DNA of 64,000 nucleotides, taken from the NCBI RefSeq assembly GCF_030272615.1, contig NC_081415.1, positions 420,910,257-420,974,256 of the forward strand, read 5' to 3'. This DNA comes from Cryptomeria japonica. Its lineage: Eukaryota > Streptophyta > Pinopsida > Cupressales > Cupressaceae. Of this stretch, positions 56,802 to 64,000 are shown one piece after another; position 1 is the first letter of the stretch; each line of letters opens with the position of its first letter. The position numbers and the translations under genes were made by a program. Under the pieces are notes generated by a model that saw only the letters and a list, made by a program, of their open reading frames with translations, made no database searches and had not been told where the DNA came from.

Positions 56802-57843
56802 TATGCTGAACTAAACCTTGAGGGCTTTCAGCTGTAGCATTGTAGGTTAGATTCTTACTTGACACATAATTCGTTCAGGGTTAAACTCCAGGAGTAGAAA
56901 GTATGAATATAGATAGACAACTGTAGGAATGGGAACCCGGAGCAGTAACTCTGTGGAAATTTGCCTAGTCACCGGATAGTTACCATGGTTTTGGTTCTTT
57001 GGTTTGCATTTCTCTGCAATTACTTGTTTTATATGCCCCTTCATTTAACCCCTTATTTCTACTAAAGTGCCTTTTAGCTTCCTAAGGAACTTATTAATGA
57101 ATTACAATTGCTAATATTGATTAGCTTTAATTTAATATAAGGTATACTATATGTGGAATTTTGCTTTTGTATTTCTGTTCCGAAGCATGAGGATGAAGTA
57201 TTGCCCTTCTAAAAATAATTCTGGTGGTTACATAGTTATGTTTCAGTTAAACTCAATAATTTAACAAATTTTACTTTAACTAGTTTATGTTGTTTATTTG
57301 GTTATCTCATAAAGCGAGACTTGTATGTTTTTTTTTCTTAGGGTGCATTAATGTATAAATTATGACGAATGAGGGTAACATATGCATTAGTGCAACCTAG
57401 GAACTGGATAGCCATTTCGGTGATCTAAGCTGTTCATATAACAGCCAATAAGGCCAGAAACATCATGACACGATATAAGTGTGACAAACCATCATTGTAT
57501 GAAACAATACTAGCGTAGGGCAATATACTTCCATTTAAAAAGCTATCTATTGCATGACCTTGTGCATTGCACTTTTAGGGCAGTCTTATCAGACTTTTTA
57601 TGGTGCAAGTTAGGAAATACAGTAAATCGGACATTTTAGAGTAGTTGGGAAATACAGCAATTCTGGTTTCCTCTTTGGTGGGCCTTTTCTGGTTGAGAAA
57701 TATAATGGGAACTGATTTATGGACTGTATTGATTGACAATAGGCATATAAGCTAGGATTTTGACATAGTTGAATGATGGTTTCCTAATGGCTATCGTCTC
57801 ATTCAGACCCATGAAAGCTTGCCACCAGGTCAGAGCTATCACT

Positions 57844-57940
57844 TAGATTTTATTTCTATGAATATGTAACATACTGTCTTACAGATGAATTTAGATTTTA
57901 TTTCCATGAATATGTAATAACTAATTATCTTACAGATGAA
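57844..57940 (+). repeat. Tandem duplication of a ~48-bp unit
   Basis: TTAGATTTTATTTCTATGAA and the following TATGTAA...CTTACAGATGAAT occur at 57844-57890 and again, with small changes, at 57891-57940. Confidence 0.8.
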
Positions 57941-60047
57941 TTTAGATTTTTTTCTCTGAGTATTAGGTCACTGTGTGTTGAAAATTTGGTAGAAACGAGT
58001 TTAAACTTTGTGCTCAATTAATTGCTTTAGTTGATCTTACAGGTTTCTTAATCATATTCTTTGTTTCTTTTCAATTTTTATAGAGCATTAGCTGTGTATT
58101 GTTTGATTTTTAGTTGGAGCTTTTACAATTAACAAGAGGCTGATTTACTGGGTTGGGTGAGCACACACTGTATAAGGTTATTCTACTTCATCTCCTTGCA
58201 TTGCTTTTCTAGCACACCTGGCAACATGGCACAGTATTTTTACCCAATTTGTCCATTTTGAATATGAGCTATGCTTTTAAAACTCTATATTTTAACTAGG
58301 TTAAAAGCTCATTCTGAGTCTTCTACAGTCCATTATGAATGTGTACAGGCTTCTGATTTGTAACTGTGTATTTTTTGATCGACCTTTAGGAACACACTTA
58401 GTGTCATCATCAGAAGAACTTCCTCACAGAATGTGTTCTGGGATGTCGATTAAAAATATATACACAATTGCAAACCAGAAGTCCGCAAACATTCCCATGC
58501 TGTGGGATTCTAGCAAACTGATTTTTCTTAGATTTCGCGGAGTTTATTATGCCAAATATTAAACTAAACCAATAAAATTCTGTGGGTGGACCAACGCTTG
58601 CACCATCAATGTTAGAAGTTAGGTTTCAACTTTCATTATTTATACAGGTAATAACTATATTTCTTTGTCTTTCAGCATTTTTATGCGAAGAATTTAGCAG
58701 CGGCAGGGCTGCAATATTTAGTAGCAGTTGCATATTTACTCCTATATTATACAGGTTCACACTGTATTTATGTTCAAAATATTATTCTAATGAAATAACA
58801 TGCTTTTCTACATTAACTCGTGAGATTAATTAATTAATTGTCATTAACATTAGATGGCTCGGGAATAGAAGGTGGGAATGATAAATATGATGAATGTATA
58901 TGTTTAGAATTTTAAATAATAAGTATAGATACTTAGCTCTTAGTTTGATGTGGAATGAATACAATCATATTAAATGTTTGAAAGTTGCAAAATTAAAGTC
59001 AAAAAGTGTAATTTTTTCTAAACTCTGTTAGGGTCATTTTCATAATTGTGGAATCCAATATGAGTATGGATCTCAACCAGATTTATGTGAAAGTCATCAA
59101 ATTTATACATTAATTATTGTCTAAGGACAGGTGGGTCTAAAGCAAAGGGAAAAAAGTTAAGGCATGTAATTTCTTTTTGTTCACAAATGGAAATAAGTAC
59201 GACATAGAGGGTTACTTTTTAAAGACAAATTAGTTAAATATACTTATCCAAAAGATGTCAAGAGATTACTTTATATAAGAAACATACAAGTTAGATAGGT
59301 TAGTTAATTTATAATTTTAATAAATTATTTAACTTCATATTTGAAATAAATAATTATTTAAATGTGTCAAGATTTTATTAAAATAAATTATATATTATTT
59401 TATTTATCAAAAATAAACTTCTATTTTTTAAAAGATTTCTTTTACATTTAAAAATAATAAAATAAAATAAATGATTGATTTCATACATTGATTTCTTGAG
59501 TAAGTTGTTAGTTGTTAAATAAAAGTTTGTCAAACTATAGAGATTAAAAAAGTAGGGAAATGAAAATGACAAGAATAAATATCATAGTTTAATGAAAATA
59601 AGTTATATAGGTATTATAAATTCATTTTTATATTTTTTTCTTGTAAAATATTAGTATTAAGTATAAATTAAGAATTTGTAGTTTAATTGAAACAAAATAT
59701 TTTTCTATATGAATATTAATTATTAATATCCACTTAAAATACTATAGATTTATAATGGCACTTGTGACTTTTTTATTTATTTAGATAGTTATCTTATTAT
59801 ATTTCACAATTGTTTTTCTTCCTATGAAAATATGTTTATTTAAGAATTGTTTCATATTATCTACTTTATTTAGATTTGAAAAAACCATTATTCATTATTC
59901 TAGCAATTCTTTTGTTTTCCTTTTATCTTGAAAAGTGAAGTAAATTTAATGTAACATTTTAATATTCATTTGTAACTATTAATTTTTTTTTATTTTAAAA
60001 CTAACATATTTATATTTGAAAATTAAGTGTTGGCTTTGATAAGATCT

Positions 60048-60130
60048 CTGTGTGTGTGTGTGTGTGTCTTTGTTGTCTCTATATCTATCTCTCTCACACA
60101 CGCATGTACGCGTGCATACGCTCACACACA
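60048..60130. repeat. (TG)n and (CA)n microsatellites in inverted arrangement
   Basis: TGTGTGTGTGTGTGTGTGTG at 60048-60067 is followed by TCTATATCTATCTCTCTCAC and CACACGCATGTACGCGTGCA, then CACACAC. The two arms could pair or form left-handed DNA. Confidence 0.7.
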
Positions 60131-61525
60131 AAATAGAAATGTCACCCTAATATGTTGGTGCATGAAGATGTCGTTAATTTGGGTGTATGTACATGTGTCC
60201 AATACTTGAAAAAATGTCTTAGGTGATCTTACAGAAGAAAAGTGAGTACATGCTAGAGATTGATTATGGATGCATTTTAGGTTAAAGGATCTACTTAAAT
60301 AAGGATGCTTAGGATAGAATTTGATAGGTAGATATGAACTAGGGTTGGGGTTTTAATAAAAAGTCATGCGTTTGGGTGAAATAATGAGTTCAAATGTATA
60401 GGACATTAGTTTGTTGTGTTAAGTGTCTAAAGTGACACAAGTGCAAACATAGATGAATTAGGGTGTTTGTAATGTGATGGTTCATATTGAGTTGAGATGA
60501 TTTGTACTACAAGGAGTTATGAAAAACAAACTAAGTGTACATGGAGATAGAAAAGCATGAAGTATGTACTTTTCATCTTTATATTTTGTCCCCACTTTAA
60601 CATACATGTTATCTACATCAAATCAAGTATGTTAAATTACATAAAATTAATTTTATGTTACCTGATAAAAAAGTATATAAGAAGAACACTTAAGAACTCC
60701 ACTTAATGTCACTTGTTACTCTTTTGCTTAAGTTTATCTTAAAATCTATGAAACACAGAGGGAAAGAAATCAATATTTACCATGAAATGCACATTTTACA
60801 ATTGTTTTAATTTTAATTTTGTTGATTTTCAAGAAGAATAAGTTGTCTAATGATTTTCAGCCATGTTTTTGCACAAAAGATTAGGCATATTCAAGAGGCT
60901 TGTTGGAGCCTTTGTCAACATCACATATTAAATAAATGTAAGAGGGAAGTGTCATTCAAGAGGCCATAGTGAGGCTACAACTTGTAGAGTTCTCATCTTT
61001 AGTGCATGAGGATGGTGTAAAATAAATTCTTCTTTCAAGTTTGGATCAAAAGGTTTGACATTGGTTGTAGTTGCATATGACAAGCTCAACCCTCCATTTT
61101 GCTAAGTTTGTAAGTAACTCTATTGTTGCAAGAGAGTATGGAGTTTGGAAGTGCATTAAGTGTATATCAAAGGAAATTGCAATTGACTAATAGTAAAAGG
61201 TGAACGATATTGTTACCTATTTTTTCTTAAATGTTTGGTTTGTTTTGTTGATTACTCTCTTGAGAAGTTAATAGCAATTTTTCTTACGTTATTATCAGTG
61301 GGACAAAATTTTAAGAGCTTTTGATGCATGCACATGAGACTAAATGTTCTTTTGTAATGATAGGACACATTGTAGATTGTGGATCCAAGAAGTATGAACA
61401 AAACACATGGTGCGTGTAAACTCAATTTATTGCTATTGATTATTGTGTCATTATGCATCTTTGTAGGCTTTGTGGCATTTGATACTTCATACATTTTTCC
61501 ATTGCAACAAGATCTATATAGAACA

Positions 61526-61989
61526 TGTTAGTGTAGGTTTTTATTTCTTGGTTATTTATTTTCATATTCCTAAGTTTTTCCTATACTTTTAATTAAGATT
61601 GCTTAGGATTAATAAAGTGAGTATTAGTGTGAGTGGGTGCAAGGTGTTGACATCTTCGATCTTTGATGGGAGTTACACTTGCCTATTTTAGGCTATTGTG
61701 GTGGTCTCTTCCCATTGATCATATTTGCCACCTCTTTGCTCTGTTATTTTCAATACATGCTCACTCCAAACTAGTCTTGGTATTTCATTCTGTTGCATTG
61801 TAATTGGATTTTGCATCTATTTGCTCTTGTATTCTCATAATGTTATTTTGTTTTTGTAGCATTTGCATTTCTCTCTTGGAGACTAACTTTGTGTTGTTAT
61901 TTTGATTTTGTATCATTCAATATTCATAGTTTTATTTCTATTCATTTGTACTAGTTATTTTGGGTTATTCATCTTTTTAGATTCTAACA
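61526..61989 (+). repeat. Copia I 5' LTR (464 bp)
   Basis: Ends form a perfect 6-bp inverted repeat, TGTTAG at 61526 and CTAACA to 61989. It is much shorter than the other copia LTRs here and lacks their two conserved boxes. Confidence 0.65.
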
Positions 61990-62001
61990 CAGTATTAAAG
62001 T
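61990..62001 (+). promoter_or_regulatory. Degenerate primer-binding site of copia I
   Basis: CAGTATTAAAGT directly after the LTR end matches TGGTATCAGAGC at 7 of 12 positions; all five differences are transitions. Position and pattern support it. Confidence 0.5.
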
Positions 62002-63089
62002 TATTCTAACGCAAGAATATATTTTAGTTTCCTTATTTGAGAGATTCAGGGAGGAGGGGGGCTAATTGATTTTCTGCAGGGTTCCTAAAAATCCAATATT
62101 CTCTTCTCTTGTATTTCCACATGAACTTGAGAATAAAAAAGGTTTAAGGGCAATTTTTTAATTTCTAAAGTTTTTTGTGCAAACATTTTGTAAAATTTGG
62201 GTATTTGCAACATTCTGGTAATTTGGTGGCTTTTCTAGTTGTTCCATAGCCTCTAGAAGGCTCAAGAAAGTTAGATTTGGCTGTCATTTCACCAAAATTA
62301 GTGCATAGAAAATCAAAGAGAGTGAAAGCATTTTTATTTTTGCATTAGATTTGTGTTCTCTACAAGTTTAAGAAAAAATAGTTTTTGGGTTTTATTCTCT
62401 TCCCTGAAAAATTGTGTAGGTATTTGTTAGATGTTGTGGATACTAAGTATTTCAAATAAAAAATGTCATTCAAAAAGTGTCACATGAGCATTTTTTGATT
62501 GGTTGAAGGTTGAATTTAATTCTTTTTTTTTTTTTTTTTTAATCTTTTGCTTGTTTGATTAATTTTTTTTCTTTTGGGTTTTATTTGTAGCTAAAAAATA
62601 TTTGTTTGTTTATATTATCTTTTTCATTTAGTGAATAGATTTTGAAAAAAATTAAATCGGAAGTAAAACTTTTTTTGTGAGAAAGCTATTCTTGTAGGAC
62701 AAGTTTAGTTTTTCAAAAATTCATATCTTTTGTCTTGAGTATCGAATTTCAAAGAACAAGATATTGTTGAAAAGTTACAGATGAGCACTTTCCATCCTTG
62801 TTGTGCTTGATTAGTTTTTTTGTCATTTTTTTAAGATATTGTATGTTGAAGTTGGCGGTGAGCACAACTACATAGCTAATTTTTTTAGATTTTGAGTTAA
62901 TACTTTTAGCCATTCCGGGTGTTGACATTATTGTAATTTGGGAAAATATTTGTAATCAAACTATACTATAAAGTGCCAACATTGTAATATTTGGAGAGGA
63001 CTGATTTTTGAGACTAGTGAAAAGGGTAGGGGTGTATTGGTGTTTTTGTGTTATCTTTGTTTTAGCATTTCTTTTAGTATTTCTACATC

Positions 63090-63960
63090 ATGGATCAAAC
63101 AATAGTTCTTATTCTAACTACTTACAATTATTTTAAGTGGAATTTATGCATGACAATCTACTTAAGAAATTTTGGTTTGTATAGGATAACAATGAGATTG
63201 AAAATTATTGTAGATGCAATAAAACTTAAGTGCTTTAATAGATGTGATGAAGCATATGAAACTTTTTGTTTGTCTACTTCTCTTGATTTACTCTTTCATA
63301 TTGAATCCTTGAGTAGTCCTAATGAAATCTAGACAAAGCTAGAAACTATATTTGCAACTGAAGATTCAACGAGGGGTCATGTTGGAAAATGAACTCATAA
63401 GTCAAGTTTGGACAATTTTAAAACGATCCAAGATTTATTCACAAAATTGAAATTGGTAAGGTTTTAGCTAAAGCAACGTAGAATTGAAAATAAAGATGAA
63501 TAATTGATTCTTAGCATTCTCTCTAACCCAAGTTCTGAATATTTAGAATTTGTTTCTACATTTATGATAAGTGTGCACTTCAGAGCCAATTTACCATTGC
63601 ATCTTTGATTATTTTTCTATTTCAGTCACACGAGGGCAAGATAAGGTCATCCAAATGAGAAATCCCAAATTCTCTAAGACATGGGCCTTGGTTGCCAACT
63701 AAGGCACAATAGATCATAAATGACAAAGTAGTAACAATAATGATGATACAAAAATAACAACGAGAAGAAGGATTAGAAACTAGCTACCTGAAAAGCAACT
63801 AATGAGACCCAATCTTTTAGTGGTGTCAAGCCTAAGAAAGAGAAGGTGAAATGTGCCTATTGTAAAAGACCTAGTCATGACGAGATGAATGTTTGAAGAA
63901 AAAAGTTTATCACTTGACACACATTCTTGAAAAGAAGAATATGTGTTCCTAAGTTAATAA
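63090..63960 (+). pseudogene. Copia I gag, degenerate
   Basis: ATG 63090 opens MDQTIVLILTTYNYFKWNLC and MTIYLRNFGLYRITM, the N-terminal gag block of a copia subfamily, followed by FNRCDEAYETFCLSTSLDLL and SPNEI then a TAG. After further stops and shifts, SLDNFKTIQDLFTKLKLV and LILSILSNPSSEYLEF (UBN2-like) can be read. A damaged zinc knuckle appears near 63850 (KCAYCKRPSHDEMNV, the last Cys missing). At least six stops are present. Confidence 0.75.
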
Positions 63961-64000
63961 AACAAAGTTCAAGTGAGGGGTTTGACAAGGCTAAATAAAA

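Larger units (their letters stand above)
56802..61525. other. AT-rich intergenic region
   Basis: The first few hundred bases must include the MBD 3' UTR; no polyadenylation signal can be singled out. 57844-57940 is a tandem duplication of about 48 bp. 60048-60130 is a GT/CA microsatellite pair. Short open frames such as 58335-58562 have no recognised motif, biased codons or splice context. I see no supported gene. Confidence 0.55.
61526..64000 (+). mobile_element. Ty1/copia retrotransposon (copia I), 5' part, continues beyond window
   Basis: A 464-bp LTR (TGTTAG...CTAACA) is followed by a degenerate primer-binding site, a 1.1-kb leader and a degenerate gag frame starting at 63090. The right edge of the window cuts it before protease. 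No target duplication can be checked. Confidence 0.72.

Noticed and set aside
58335-58562. 75-codon open frame in the intergenic region
   Set aside because: Cys/Ile-rich with no family motif; AT-rich surroundings produce such frames by chance.

Overview
The window looks like repeat-rich nuclear DNA from a land plant. Long LTR retrotransposons stacked inside one another, L1-type LINEs with an RNase H domain, tRNA-iMet-primed Ty1/copia elements, Tat-like Ty3/gypsy elements with an antisense plant-mobile-domain reading frame, and one intron-containing plant MBD gene all point that way. The number and length of the LTRs suggest a large genome, possibly a gymnosperm. That last step is inference; nothing here proves the lineage. 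There is no bacterial-style operon, CRISPR array, rRNA or tRNA gene that I can see.

Layout. (1) 1-15797: a minus-strand Ty1/copia element (copia B) leaves the window on the left. Its right-hand LTR is split by a complete plus-strand gypsy element (gypsy D, 3167-14997, 5-bp target duplication ATATT). (2) 15798-43107: an older minus-strand Tat-like gypsy (gypsy A), now only a gag fragment, one LTR near 17.3-18.5 kb, a split integrase and a split outer LTR. Its integrase is cut by a solo LTR (C, 18712-24696) that carries two further solo LTRs (E 18721-21637, F 22214-23130). Its outer LTR is cut by a plus-strand LINE (LINE1, 25758-42798, 13-bp duplication). LINE1 is cut by a copia element (copia G, 29279-37473, duplication GACAT), whose 5' LTR is cut by yet another solo LTR (H, 30359-31229, duplication TGTTT). 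(3) 43108-45189: AT-rich sequence resembling a gypsy leader. (4) About 45.19-53.13 kb: a second plus-strand LINE (LINE2) with ORF1, ORF2 and an unexpected third long reading frame. (5) 53.1-54.97 kb: AT-rich flank with a possible gypsy LTR remnant. (6) 54974-56801: the only host gene I can support, a three-exon MBD10/11-like protein gene. (7) 56.8-61.5 kb: AT-rich intergenic sequence. (8) 61526-64000: the start of another copia element (copia I) that leaves the window on the right.

The transposon reading frames are dead or dying. Most premature stops sit where a single C-to-T change on one strand would turn CAG, CAA, CGA or TGG into a stop, as expected from methylated-cytosine decay. The nesting gives a relative order of events: gypsy A first; then copia B, solo LTR C and LINE1; then gypsy D, solo LTRs E and F, and copia G; then solo LTR H. 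The observations most worth a second look are the extra ORFs downstream of ORF2 in both LINEs, the RT-less gypsy D with its antisense plant-mobile-domain frame, and the two short boxes conserved at the two ends of otherwise different copia LTRs.
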